A stretch of 64,000 nt of DNA from Tetracentron sinense (GCA_015143295.1 CM026566.1:7675072-7739071), one strand, 5' to 3'; positions 11,758 to 23,044 are shown, counted from the stretch's first letter. The notes: generated by a model not told the origin, from the sequence alone. Numbers and translations are program-made.

Positions 11758-13669
11758 ATTCGGAAGTAAATGTTATATCCTTAGGGATATAGAGCAATGG
11801 GGTAAGTTTGAATCCCCGTAGTGATGAAGGGATCTTTCTTGGGTATTCTACCAATAGTAGGGCTTATCGAGTGTACAACTTGAGAACCTCTACAGTCATG
11901 GAGTCAGTAAATGTGGTTGTTGATGACTCCGGAATTGAGACTGTGCAACTAGAGGATGGCAATACTGAAGAAGATGTGATTATTCCAAAATCTAAATTTG
12001 ATCATGAATCACCTTCAATGTCACCTCCTAAAAAATCTACACATCTTAGGGTTATGAGACCTCACTCCTCATCTGAAATTATTGGAAATCTTGAAAGTGG
12101 AGTGAGAACACAAAATTAAATCGAAAATGAAGTTAATTACCTTTGTTACACCTCTACATTTGAACCCAAAAATGTAACTGAAGCTCTTACTGATGAAAAT
12201 TGATAATTTCCATGCAAGAAGAGTTGAATCAGTTTATGAGAAATGATGTATGATTTTTAGTACCTAAGCCAAACGACACCAATGTAATCAATACCAAATG
12301 GATCTTCAAGAACAAATCTGATGAAAATGGTACCATTGTCAAAAAAAAGGTCAGGTTAGTTGCACAGGGATATACTTAGATTGAAGGCATTGACTTTGAT
12401 GAAACCTTCACTCCTGTTGCTAGGCTAGAGTCAATTAGAATTTTGCTAGCTGTTGCATGTCATCTAAAATTCAAGCTTTTTGATGGATGTCAAGAGTGCC
12501 TTTCTAAATGACATTCTTCAGGAGGAAGTCTATGTAGAACAACCGAAAGGGTTTGAAGACCCAAATCATCTTGATCAGGTTTATAGGTTAAAAAGGGCTC
12601 TCTATGGTTTAAAACAAGCTCCCAGAGCTTGGTATGAGAGACAGACTACCTACCTCTTAGAAAAGGGATTTCGAGAGGGGGAGTAGATAGAACCCTATTC
12701 TTTAAAAATGTTAAAGATGATATGGTTATTGCCCAGATTTATATTGATGATATTGTATTTGGTTTCACATCAGACTCTTATGCTCACTCATTTGCTGAAC
12801 AAATGAAGATGAAGTTGAAAGGAGTATGGTTGGTGAACTGAATTTCTTTCTTGGTCTTCAGGTCAAACAAATGAGGAATGAGATTTCTATATCTCAAACC
12901 AAATATGTCAAAGACCTTGTAAAGAAATTTGGTATGAGCTCAGCTAAGCATGCTCACACTCCCATGAGCACCACGACAAAGCTTAGCATAGATGCTTCCA
13001 GCAAAAGTGTCAACCAAACCACATACCGAAGTATGATTGGAAGTTTACTCTACTTGATTACCAATCGTACAGTGTCGGAGCGTGTGCCCGCTATCAAGCA
13101 AGCCACAAAGAGTCACACTTACTAGTTGTCAAACATATCATTCGATATGTAAGTGGAACTCTATCTTTTGGCTTCTGGTATCTGTTTGATACTAATACCT
13201 TGGTTGTTGGATATTCCGATACCAATTGGACCGGAAATGCTGATGATAGGAAAAGCACCTCTGGTGAGTGTTTCTATGTTGGAAACTACTTAATTGCTTG
13301 GCTTAGCAAACAGCAGAATTCCATTTCCTAGTCTACTACCATGGCTGAGTACATTGCAGTTAGCAGCTGTTGCACCCAACTTCTGTGGATGAAATAGATG
13401 TTGCAGGATTACGGGATAGATCAGGGCACCATGATTGTGTATTGTGATAACACAAGTTCCATTAACATTTCGAAAAATCTCGTTCAACACTCTCACACTA
13501 AACACATAGACATTAGGCACCATATCATTCAGGAGCTCGTCAAGCAAAATGTTGTGTCCTTGGAATATGTCAAAACTGAAAATCAACTTGTGGACATTCT
13601 TACCAAAACTCTAAACTCTCTTAGGTTTGAGTTCCTTAGGAAGTCCATTGGTTTGTGCGGTGTTGAGTG
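11758..13669 (+). pseudogene. SIRE-like copia reverse transcriptase and RNase H (broken)
   Basis: After a frameshift near 11800 the integrase tail continues (SDEGIFLGYSTNSRAYRVYN, 11808-12119). Reverse transcriptase follows with [10 protein letters not shown] (12480 on), [12 protein letters not shown] and the catalytic YIDD at 12740-12751. A frameshift near 12680 separates the fingers/palm from the rest. The connection domain continues at 12826-13125 (FFLGLQVKQ). RNase H ends the gene at 13398-13669 with DNTSSINISKNLVQHSHTKH and VDILTKTL. Several stops sit at Gln or Trp codons. All catalytic blocks are recognisable, so it is an old but nearly full-length pol remnant. Antisense frames at 11621-11854 and 13290-13586 are shadows. 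Confidence 0.88.
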
Positions 13670-14947
13670 ATTGAGTGCTTCTTGATAGCCTAGGTGTCTT
13701 CTTTACCACATCTCCTCCTAGTGCTCTTCCTCCGGTGTATATTACTAGTTTTTGCATGTTCTTTGATTTTGGTTTGTTTCTTGTCTGAGTTGATAAAAGA
13801 AAAACCCAAAAATATTTTTTGTTTCCTTTTAGTTAGACTTATTAAAAAAAATTCCAAAAACATTGAAAAATCAAAAATACCAAAAAGATTTTTTGTTTCT
13901 TTTTAGTTAGGCATATTGCAAAATCCAAAAACATTGAAAAATCAAAAATACCAAAAAGAGTTGTGATTGAGATGATTCTCCTATCTTATTATGCATGCTT
14001 CAATTTCCTTGTGCTCATAATGCTTATCCAAAATATATATATATATTGCATAGGATTAATTTCATGAGGATATCATACCTATCAAGTCTTTTGTGTGATT
14101 GAAAAAAGACTATCTTGCTAATTACAGTTAGAAGTTGGCTCACAATGGTGCACAGTGTCATGCACATGCACTCTGACTGGCCCTTGAAGATGGTCCAGAT
14201 TCCTATGTATAGTTGATGCTATTATTCATGATGGCCCACTAGGTTGACCAAATTTGGTTTGACCGTGATGTTAATATCCCATTGAAATGTGTCACTTCCA
14301 AAAGAAATATTCAATGGCAAGGGCTACCTATGGGAAAGTGTGAAAGTCACTATTGGATGCAAACAGTATGAAATGGCTACCTATGCGGATAGTAGGTATC
14401 TATTTGGGTCGCTAGTGTGAAAGCCCCTACTACTAATAGCTAGGGCTACCTACCCAATCAGTGTGAAAGCCGCCATTGGACTAAATATTTGCATGAGATT
14501 CAGTCAAGAAAAGAAGTTCCAAAATTGGCTTTGTTTGTCAAGGAAAGCAAGGGTGAAAATAGCAATAAATACTTTTCAAATTTTGGATTTCACTCAGTGG
14601 GTCTTCTAGAATTGGTGAAATCTAGTGTCCCTGAAATGCAATAATGTCAGAATCTTTCTAAGGGTGATAACCTCCGAAAGAGTTTAGTCAGAACTCTCAC
14701 TACACACACAATGCATCCATGTGCAGCTTTTTGCTAAATGTATCTTAGCTTGCGCGCCTGTATTTGATCTCTCATGTGACTAGCATAGATGGATATATCC
14801 TCATTTATTCAAAATTTCTTTATACTATCTCTTGGGTAAACCACTATTCATATCTTGGAAATTGATTCCTGCATTCATGTGCTTTATCTGAAATTTAGCA
14901 TTTTTTATGAGATTTTGTGTGAGAGAGGTTGTCAGTGTCAGGTGGAG
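13670..14947 (+). mobile_element. Non-coding 3' region of the SIRE-like element
   Basis: Downstream of the pol stop, with no supported gene. It has A-rich duplicated segments (AAAAATCAAAAATACCAAAA at 13868 and 13944) and a sequence also found inverted at 20132-20510. The segment 14330-14480 repeats GTGTGAAAG(C/T) and GGCTACCTA words about four times. SIRE-type elements have a long 3' region between pol and LTR. No 3' LTR of this element follows; a gypsy LTR begins at 14948 instead. Confidence 0.6.
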
Positions 14948-15506
14948 TGTAAGACCCCAAAACTTTGGGTCATAGCCTGTGAATAGTGTTAGTGAATAGT
15001 GTTCGAAGGCTTGAAGCCTTTTGTATGGTCATTACCTTGGTTATTGAGAATGAAGGCTGAGGCTTCAATTGTGTTAATGTGTATCGCGTATGTTCTAAGG
15101 TCCTAAGGACCATTAAAGTACTTAAAGAAAGAAAAAGCCTAAGCCAATGAGAAAGAAAATGAGAAAATTAGAAAAAAAAAAAAACAAGGGTGACCATTCG
15201 AACGGTTCCCATAACCGTTCGAACGATCCCAGTGGATGATGAATAAAACATCAGCATTTGAAGACAATAAGCTAAACCGTTCGAACGGTTCATGACCGTT
15301 CGAATGATCCCAGTAAAAGTTGAATCAGAATTTCATAAACGAAAAACAGTAGGCATCACCGTTTGAACGATCATACCACCGTTTGTATGATCAAAAGACC
15401 ATTCGAATGTTCATGCACAGTAAAGTCGCAAAACAACCCCAAATGCGAGATTTTTAGGATTTTATCCCTTTGGGCTATAAATAGAAGCCATTTTCATGGG
15501 ATTAAG
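14948..15506 (+). mobile_element. Gypsy-type LTR, 5' portion only
   Basis: Begins TGTAAGACCCCAAAACTTTGGG and shows the gypsy-LTR trait GTGAATAGTGTTAGTGAATAGTG. It holds a palindrome array (15193-15411) and the TATA box TATAAATAG at 15476-15484. It is cut at 15507 by a copia LTR, and I do not find its 3' part. The five bases before it (TGGAG, 14943-14947) would be its left target duplication. Confidence 0.72.
15193..15411. promoter_or_regulatory. Palindrome array ACCGTTCGAACGGT, seven copies
   Basis: Sites start at 15193, 15214, 15276, 15295, 15358, 15378 and 15398. The copy at 15276 extends to a perfect 16-bp palindrome, AACCGTTCGAACGGTT; others have one to four changes. Steps are 19-21 bp within groups and 62-63 bp between groups. 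The TATA box follows 65 bp downstream. Confidence 0.75.
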
Positions 15507-16155
15507 TATTGGACATTATGCCTTGAAAAGTCATTTAGATTGTAAGATTCATATTGATTGGACTAATAAAGACATCTTCTTTATCTATTGTGAATACATT
15601 ATGGGTAATTGACCAAGATCATGAGATGATCTATACGATATGAGATATCAAAAAAGGTCCCAAGGATATATTATAAGAAAGCTATGTGATTCGTTATGGA
15701 CTGACACAGGTAGATATAGCTTTCCAATTCCTTATACCTTATATGTCACAGCTATAAGTGAAGCTGGGCACTTCACTTATATGGCTGCTTCAATGCTTAG
15801 ATGTTCTCAATGGTTAAGATGTAGTTTTTTCTCGAACTATTGTAGTGAAGACTACACATCGGCATATGGGTGCTTAAATGTACATTGACTGATTGCATTC
15901 AATAAGAGACCTCTTGCATAAACATACTATCAGATAGTTGGCCTCTCATTCACATTGAACAATTTTGATGATCCTTAGATCTGATGAGGACTCAAAGCTT
16001 CGCAAGGCAGGCAACAACTGTCACCATTCCCAGGCGAACGAAGGCTGGTGAATAGTGCTCTGAGGAGATCTGATTTGGACAACTCCGATTCGAGTTCATT
16101 TATAACTGAGCAGTGATCTAACTGCCCTTTTAACTCATATGATGGTGCATGAGTG
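15507..16155 (+). mobile_element. Copia LTR fragment, family C type 1, with a local insertion
   Basis: Begins TATTGGACATTATGCC, that is, the family start with TG changed to TA, and follows the family to about 16120. Between about 15989 and 16083 it carries some 95 bases (GCTTCGCAAGGCAGGCAAC onward) absent from the copy at 1920. The 3' three-quarters of the LTR is missing, and gypsy pol sequence takes over from about 16165. Open frames at 15640-15888 and 15975-16175 are chance readings. Confidence 0.72.
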
Positions 16156-16164
16156 GAGATTGTT

Positions 16165-17192
16165 AGAGGATGCATCCAACCTCGGCATCAGTCTTAGTCT
16201 ACCTACTTTTGGACCGATAATGGCTAACATCGCCTTTAAGCCTTGCATCTTGGGACCGGATCCAAGAATTGCAAGAATCAAATACCCAGTTACTTGCTTA
16301 CCGAGACAAGATGATTAGCAGGGATAGCGAGGATTTCGCCACAAGTGGAGATGGAACTCTCACATTCAAGGGAAGAACATGTGTTCCTGACGACGAAGAG
16401 CTTAAAAGAGAGATCTTGGATGAAGCTCACCGGTCCAAGTATACCATTCATCCCGGGGCTGCCAAAATGTATAAAAACTTGAAGGGGTACTTTTGGTGGC
16501 GGAACATAAAGAGATAAGTGGCCGAGTACGTGTCCCGATGCTTGGTGTGTCAGCAAGTCAAGGCTGAGCACATAAGACCGGCGAGTCGATTACAGTCACT
16601 CCCTATTCCTGAGTAGAAGTGGGAGTACATCTCCATGGACTTCATACTTGGCTTGCCACGGACGGCAAGGAACTCGGATGCAATATGGGTTGTGGTTGAC
16701 CAACTAACTAAGTCTGCTCATATCTTTCCATACCAGACTACATTCAACTCGAATCAGTTTGCGGCATTGTATGTCAAAGAAATAGTTCGGTTGTATGGAG
16801 TCCTAGTGAGTATCGTGTCAGACAGGGATCCAAGATTCACCTCCAGGTTCTGGAAGAGCTTCCATATCACAATGGGTTCCCGTTTGGACTTTAGCATGGC
16901 CTTTCATCCTCTAACCAATGGGCAAACTAAGAGGGTGAATCAAATTATCGAAGACATGCTTCGAGCCTGCATGCTAGATTTCAAAGGTAGTTGGGAAGAC
17001 CACTTACCATTGGTTGAATTCGCTTACAATAACAGTTATCAAGCGAGCATCCAAATGGGGCCTTTTGAGGCTTTGTACAGGAGAAGTTGTAGATTCCCTT
17101 TGTATTGGGATAAAGTCGGAGAAAGAAAAGTTTTGGGCCCCGAATTGATTGAGCAGACTACTGATAGGTCAAGCTTATCCGGGAGAGGTTGA
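16165..17192 (+). pseudogene. Chromovirus (Tekay/Del-like) integrase, catalytic Glu replaced by Lys
   Basis: From about 16269 the frame reads the gypsy RNase H/integrase linker (DGTLTFKGRTCVPDDEELK), then the zinc-binding domain with His residues in AHRSKYTIHPG and Cys residues in CLVCQQVK. A TAA at 16515 and a TAG at 16614 interrupt it. The core from 16635 has MDFILGLP (first Asp), VSDRDPRF (second Asp) and, exactly 35 residues after that Asp, Lys in NGQTKRVNQ where the family has Glu. One G-to-A change explains it and destroys the DDE triad. The frame is lost near 17185. The 5' part of the element is absent; a copia LTR fragment abuts it. Confidence 0.88.
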
Positions 17193-17578
17193 AGACCGCA
17201 TAAGATCGACAGAAGAGTTATGCCGACAACCGAATGAGAGATCTTGAATTTCGAGTTGGCAACTTGGTCTTTGTTAAAATTTCACCGACCAAGGGCATTA
17301 TGAGATTTGGGAAGAGAGGCAAGCTCAGTCTGAGATATGTGGGGCCATTCGAGATCATCACTAGAGTTGATCACGTGGCTTACCATGCTGCCTTACCCGC
17401 TCATATGGCAACGGTCCACAATGTATTCCATGTTTCTATGCTTCGGGAGGACCTCACCTTAGTTGAGCAACCAGTTCAAATTTTGGACAGGCGAGATCAA
17501 ATCCTGCACAACAAGATCATTCCATTGGTCCTAGTGAGATGGCAACACCATTTAGTAGAAGAGGCTACGTGGGAATGA
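17193..17578 (+). pseudogene. Chromovirus integrase C-terminus with chromodomain-like tail
   Basis: In a different frame from the core, this segment gives the GPY/F region (LSLRYVGPFEIITRV, YHAALPAHMATVHNVFHVSML) and ends in a chromodomain-like tail, ILDRRDQILHNKIIPLVLV, then RWQHHLVEEATWE, stopping at 17576-17578. In chromoviruses this domain targets integration to heterochromatin. The polypurine tract AAGGGGGGGAGA and then the 3' LTR follow within 30 bases, the normal end of this element type. Separation from the core by a frameshift near 17185 marks it as a pseudogene. Confidence 0.85.
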
Positions 17579-17816
17579 GGACGAAATTTTTGTAAGGGGG
17601 GGAGAATGTAGCGCCCCGGAACTTTCCGTACCTAATGAACAGTGTTTTCATAGCCAATTGACCTTTCACTTAGTCCAATTAATAATTTATGAAGAATTGG
17701 ATGTCGATAACCCATGGGCAGCGTGAAGAAGGGAGTTTAAGACCCTAAAAAGCATGGGAGCAAGGTTGCAAATACCCCATGGGGTCTGCAGGTGAAAAGG
17801 ATGAAAAACTGGGATT

Positions 17817-17994
17817 GACGATCGATCGTCACATGGCGACGATCGATCGTCATGAGCCCAAAAATCTGGGCAACTCACTGGATCATGAACAATTGATCCT
17901 CACAAACTAATAATCGATCGTCTGGAGACAAAAATCTGGGCAAGCTTACTAGAGTGTGGACAATCGATCGTCCCAAGATCGACGATTGATCATT
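17817..17994. promoter_or_regulatory. Palindrome array GACGATCGATCGTC, three pairs in a 71-bp repeat
   Basis: Six 14-bp sites start at 17817, 17838, 17888, 17909, 17959 and 17981, giving steps of 21, 50, 21, 50 and 22. The first two are perfect and extend to TGACGATCGATCGTCA at the first site. AAAAATCTGGGCAA lies in both 50-bp gaps, so the array is a 71-bp tandem repeat with two palindromes per unit. The TATA box follows 58 bp downstream. Confidence 0.8.
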
Positions 17995-19019
17995 ATCGCA
18001 GAACTTTGTTTTTTTTTTTAAGACCCGAAATCAAGGGTTAAAACCCTTGGCTTATAAATAGAAATGCATTTGGGGGTTTTTGGCTTACCCTAAACCTAGA
18101 GAGAGTGAAAGAGGAGATTGAGAGAGGAAGAGAAAGAAGATTGAGGGTTGTGGAGTAAAGAAGGAGAAGATCAAGGGAAGATCCCTCTCACCATTTCAAG
18201 GTTGGATCCTCTTCCAAATCAAGGTGGATCTTCCCCTATTTCAAGCTTGGAGCATTTTTCTCAAGTGGGACCTCCCTCTACCAAAGATTGGGGGGTTTTT
18301 TACCCAAGAGTTCTCAAGATCAAGCATTTTTCAAGTGTGCTTCCTCCTCAAGCTTGAACTCCAAATTAAAGGGATTTTCTTCCAAACCAAGGAGTGATCA
18401 TCAAGGTTAGTACACCCTTACTAACTAGCTTAGTAATAACTAGGGTTTTCTTTAGAAAATGATGATTGATTCTTGTGTTCCTCCCTTTCTTGAAATATAT
18501 ACTATTTTTCCCTAAATATAAACAAGATAATTGTGAATAGTATGGGATGTATAAACGGAGGAGGGGTTGAGGCGATTGGATGCCGTATGTGATGGATGTT
18601 GTGTGATAGAAAAAATTTTGGAAGGGCATTGTACTCATAATAAATACACCCTTTGTGTTTGTTGAAATATATGAACTAAGAAACTTGAATCAAAGGACTA
18701 TAAGTGTGATGCTTACCAAGTGTTCGATAATGTTCCTAAATGAGAATTATATGAGTTTAATGAAGAATATGAAAGTAGGACTTATGTGGTTTTCCCTAAA
18801 ATGATAAATTGATTCAATGCCTTATATGCTTGCCTATTTCCTCATGTTAGATTTAATTGAAACACCATATGCCATTTCTTTAAATTGTACATGTCACCAT
18901 GATCACCACAAGTGCTACACACACACACGTGCATGCATCCATGAACCGATGTTTTTAATAGTATAAGTATTTGAAAGAAACAACAAGGACAACAAATGTG
19001 ATTCATGAAACGAATGATA

Positions 19020-19330
19020 AAGCCAAACATCGAGCTGGTCAAGGGTAGGGCATATCCCCCGGATATGTCACACCTGACTCGCAAGTAAACAAGTTGATAA
19101 AGCCGGACATCGGGCTGGTCAAGGGTAGGGCATATCACAAGATGTCATACCTAGCTCACAAGAAAACAAGTTGATCATGCCAGACATCGGGCCGGTCAAG
19201 GAAATTGGTGTACTCTTTTCTATATATATATATATATCGCTAAAAGGAATTTACATTCCTGGCTCGCAAGTCGCTACAAGGGCACTAACCTTTGGCTCAC
19301 AAGAAAACAAGCAAGTCAAGTCAAGAACAT
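19020..19330 (+). repeat. Tandem repeats inside the gypsy LTR
   Basis: Three units with AAGCC(A/G)(A/G)ACATCG(A/G)GC(T/C)GGTCAAGG, about 75-80 bp apart, then two short units with GGCTCGCAAG or GGCTCACAAG. The later part (19300-19450) is rich in CAAGACAAG words. They lie in the interval that would be intronic if the donor and acceptor sites are used. Confidence 0.6.
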
Positions 19331-20131
19331 GTCAAGTCATGACAAGAACAAGCAAGACAAGTGATTCCAACAAGAACAAGACAAGCATGTGGGATTCTTA
19401 CGAACGAGACCAAGACAAGAACAAGTTTTTAAATATGACAAGTAAGTTTTGAACGACACGAAAGACTGTTTTCAAAAATAAGACATGACTTTCACAGTAT
19501 GAGTTTTATCGGAGTTTTTCACATTCATTCAAGCGTGCCAAGACTATTACCTTGCTTTACTTTCAATGCTAGGAGTTTCATATGTTGCTAGTATTGCTTT
19601 AAATTGATGTAATGAATTACATTTCATTTATTATTGTTGTGTTATTATCGTTGTATTTTGTTATTACTATTGTTAGCTAGTAGCTTGTACTCGCTGAGTA
19701 TTCCATACTCAGCCGTACATTTATGTCGGTAGGTACGATGTATGCCCTCGACCCTGAGCCTTGGGTTGAGGAAGTATGTCAAGGAGAGAGAGCCACTTAT
19801 CCCGATGCAGTCGCAGTCGGATAGAGATTTGGACATGTGGCCGTATTTAGATTATTGTTGAGCATAGTGGACTTGATGTTTCTTTTGTATTTTGATAGGT
19901 GGGCATGTCTACCTTTACTATTTACATCTTGTATATAAACTTGGAATACCGACCACGGTTATAAAAAGAAAAAGTTGGTTTACACTTCTGCACTATCATG
20001 AGCTTCCTCACTCTGATTATTGTCATTATTGTATTATGTTTCACCTTGTTCATTACAGGATGGTTTGACAGGTACAAATAGTCACGACTAAAGTATCCCT
20101 TAACTCATAGGGGGTATTTTGGGGCGCGACA

Positions 20132-20512
20132 CTAACTATGATTTAGAAGCTTTGTTTATTTTTTAATTTTCTAAAAGACTTTGAAACGTATAATATCCTC
20201 ATGAACTCAATCCTATTCAATATTTTTACCTTGGCATGAAATAAGATTTATAAATGCAAGGAAATTAAAACATGCACAATATGATAGGAGAGTAAGCTCA
20301 AGCAACATCTTTTTGAATTTTTGATTTTTCAATGTTTTTGGATTTTTCAATATATGAAGGAAAAATAGCCTATTAAAAAGAAATGCAAAATTTTTGGAGT
20401 TTTTCTTTTAATCAATCAAAAACAAAATCAAAAAGTGAAACACATAAGAAAGTGCAAAAACAACTAATATACATCACATGGATAGCACTAGGAACTAATA
20501 GGCATGAAGAAT
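20132..20512 (-). mobile_element. SIRE-like 3' non-coding fragment, inverted
   Basis: The reverse complement of about 20170-20450 aligns with 13896-14080 of the SIRE-like 3' region, including AAAACATTGAAAAATC and the CATGAGGATAT(C/T)AT block. It has no gene. It lies between the gypsy 3' LTR and an inverted copia LTR, so it is a relic of a second SIRE-like element in the opposite orientation. Confidence 0.6.
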
Positions 20513-22308
20513 TGAAGGGACTCCACATAAAAAATATGCGGAAAACTGGATCCCGAAGATCTTTACACCATAGAAAAATATTTAATATTATCTATATTAA
20601 AGAAGAAGAATACCTCGGTGAATGATGTTCACCGGTGACTGACAAAAATGATAGAACTTCAAAACTCTTTGTAGAGATTTCTAGAAGAAATAATCCCAAC
20701 TCGATCCTCGCTCTTCGCTATCTCTGCGAAGCTTTCAAATCTTTCATTAGCTTTATGAAGAACAAAGTTATCATCGGATCAATCCTTAGAAGAAGATCAT
20801 TGGATGAAGAAGAGAATAAGGAGTTCTAACAATTTAGAAACCCACAAGAAGTGCACGAAAATCCCTTGGGTGTTCTCCTATATCCCATGAAAATCCTAGA
20901 ATGTTGAATCATCCCCACACGGTTTGGCTTGGGATATATATAGATATGGATCTAATCCATATCTTGATCATTATCTTATAGAGTTGATAATTATCTTTTA
21001 GAGTTTCTAATAATGATGACAATTGTCATTAATAGACTCCTAGTTTATCCACAATAAGTTTGTTATCACAAAACTTCTAAATTAAGTTTCATTTTCTTAA
21101 AAGGACTCCTTAATTAAATGGATATAACCAACTCCCTAAAATATAGGGATCATAGAATTTAGACAATCTAGATTCTCCACAAGGAGAGGCGTGAGCTATA
21201 AAGTAGGGATTAGTGATTATCTCTTTTGTTTCTTCACTACCAAGTAATTATCTAATCTCATTAGATCAGAGATAATTAATTAATTAATAATTATCTACTA
21301 ACCAAAATCCCTAAAAAAAATAGGGAAGATAAAAGTAGGCACCACCTAAGGGTGTTTATCCCATGGGTGTGGGCCCACCTATAAGGTCCATTTTATTTGG
21401 GTTTTATGAATATGGGTCAAACCCATATTCCCTTATATTGGTTGTTTAAATAATTATTATTTTATCTATTTAAATTAGATTAACATTTAATCTAAAACAT
21501 AGATTAACATTTAATCTATTTGTACGAGCTTGTATTTCTTTATAAGCACCTCCACAGATTGCTCTGAGACATTCTAACCTTGGCTTACCTGGTGTTATCC
21601 CATTGACCCTTTAATAGGAAGGACACCGGAATTACAAGTGATGTGAGATATCCATGTTGCAATTAAATCCCAGTGAAAGAACATAAACCATTAAGGATCC
21701 CACCACATGAACTAATGTATTCGAATGATCCTTCCATTAACATTATCCCTAATAGGCCTTCGAGATTAAGATACTATCTAACCCATAGCCTATTGTATAT
21801 CATCCAGGGTTTCAAAACATTTGATTGAGCCATGAGAAACTATTTCTCATGTTAAAAAATTTTGAAAAAATATTTTATTTAATATAATATATTTTATTAA
21901 AAAATATATTTCAAACATTTTTTATTTCAAAATCACTTGCGTAGGCTATTAGCTTAATGGACTGTCTTACCCTAGAACTTGGATAATCTCTTAATTTAAT
22001 GAGCATGGATTTCTTGTTTGATATTTATCATGACTCGAATAGCTTTCTAATTATCCAACTGTCACCTTATCATAGTCCATTAGGTAGAGAGTACTTAGGT
22101 GCAATCAAAACAACCAGATCATTGCTCAGTTATAAATGAACTCATCAGATCTTATGATCATCAAAACTGTTCAATGTGAATGAGAGACCAACTATCTGAT
22201 AGTATGTTTATGTAAGAGGTCTCTCATTGTATGCAATCAGTCAATGTACATTTAACCACCCATATGCCGATGTGTAGTCTTCACTACAATAGTTTGAGAT
22301 AAAACTAC
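20513..22308 (-). mobile_element. Copia LTR, family C type 1, reverse strand, 5' part missing
   Basis: The LTR 3' end is at 20513 (reverse of CCCTTCA). The body aligns to the copy at 1920-4107, including GGATCCAGTTT and the GATCATAAGATCTGATGAG block. About 400 bases of the 5' end are lacking because another copy of the same family begins at 22309. Forward frames at 20383-20625 and 20635-20829 are chance readings. Confidence 0.75.
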
Positions 22309-22435
22309 TGAAGGGAATCCAGATAAAAATTTATGCGGAAAACTGGATCCCGAAAAACCTTAAACTATAGAAAGTATTTAACATTAACTATATTAAAGAA
22401 AATATTACCTCGGTGAATGATGTTCACTAGTGACG
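22309..22435 (-). mobile_element. Copia LTR 3' end fragment, reverse strand
   Basis: Repeats the 3' terminus of the copy to its left (TGAAGGGAATCCAG, AAAACTGGATCCCG, ACCTCGGTGAATGATGTTCAC) and is cut at 22436 by a gypsy 5' LTR. The five bases before it (ACTAC, 22304-22308) would be its target duplication. The rest of this LTR was not found. Confidence 0.72.
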
Positions 22436-23044
22436 TGTAGAACCCCGGATTTTCATGGCATGGCATGGTGAATAGTGTTGTGAATAGTGTCTAAAGCTTA
22501 AAGCCTATTGTAATGCCTTGAATGATTATCAATGATAATGAAAACATGGTTTTGATATATTTCAAGTGTATGATGTGTTATGGCATGTATTAAAGCCTTA
22601 AGAATATTTTCTTAAGTTTATGGGTGTTTGGGATGAAGGAGTAAGAGTATAAAATACTCATTACCCTCAACTTTAAGAAGCTCTAGTTTTGTCACCGTTG
22701 ATCGGAATCGAATGATTCTTAAACCATTAGAAAGGTATTGAAACCCTCTTCGAGGTTCATGTTGATCATTTTTTCAGATTTTTAGTCAAAGATAGGTTAA
22801 ATGTTAGATTTCCGAAATCGGGTCTGCTGAAAATGTGGACTGCTGAAATCCATTCCAAACCAATCAGCTTTAGATCCCATTTAGTTAATTTAGAACTTAG
22901 AATTAGGATTTTTCTATTAGACACAAAATTGTTCCCCTTTGAACGAAGATTCCAACTCAATTTGAATCGTCAAAATCCAATAATCGAGTCAAAATTTATG
23001 GTTGAAATATCAAAGTGGGAAAAACTCACGACAGTCAGAGTTCT

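Larger units (their letters stand above)
17607..20131 (+). mobile_element. Gypsy (Tekay/Del-like) 3' LTR, complete
   Basis: Runs from TGTAGCGCCCCGGAAC, just after the polypurine tract (17594-17605), to GGGGCGCGACA. In order: palindrome array (17817-17994), TATA box TTATAAATA (18052-18060), purine-rich leader, donor-like AAG|GTTAGT (intron would start 18406), tandem repeats (about 19020-19330), the shared stem-loop (19687-19718), acceptor-like TTACAG|GATGG (20058/20059) and the terminus. It belongs to the integrase remnant on its left. The bases after it (CTAAC) would be the right target duplication; the left end of the element is missing. Confidence 0.88.

Noticed and set aside
14948..20131. 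14948-15506 and 17607-20131 as the two LTRs of one gypsy element
   Set aside because: Their starts differ (TGTAAGACCCC versus TGTAGCGCCCC), their palindromes differ, and their flanks do not match.
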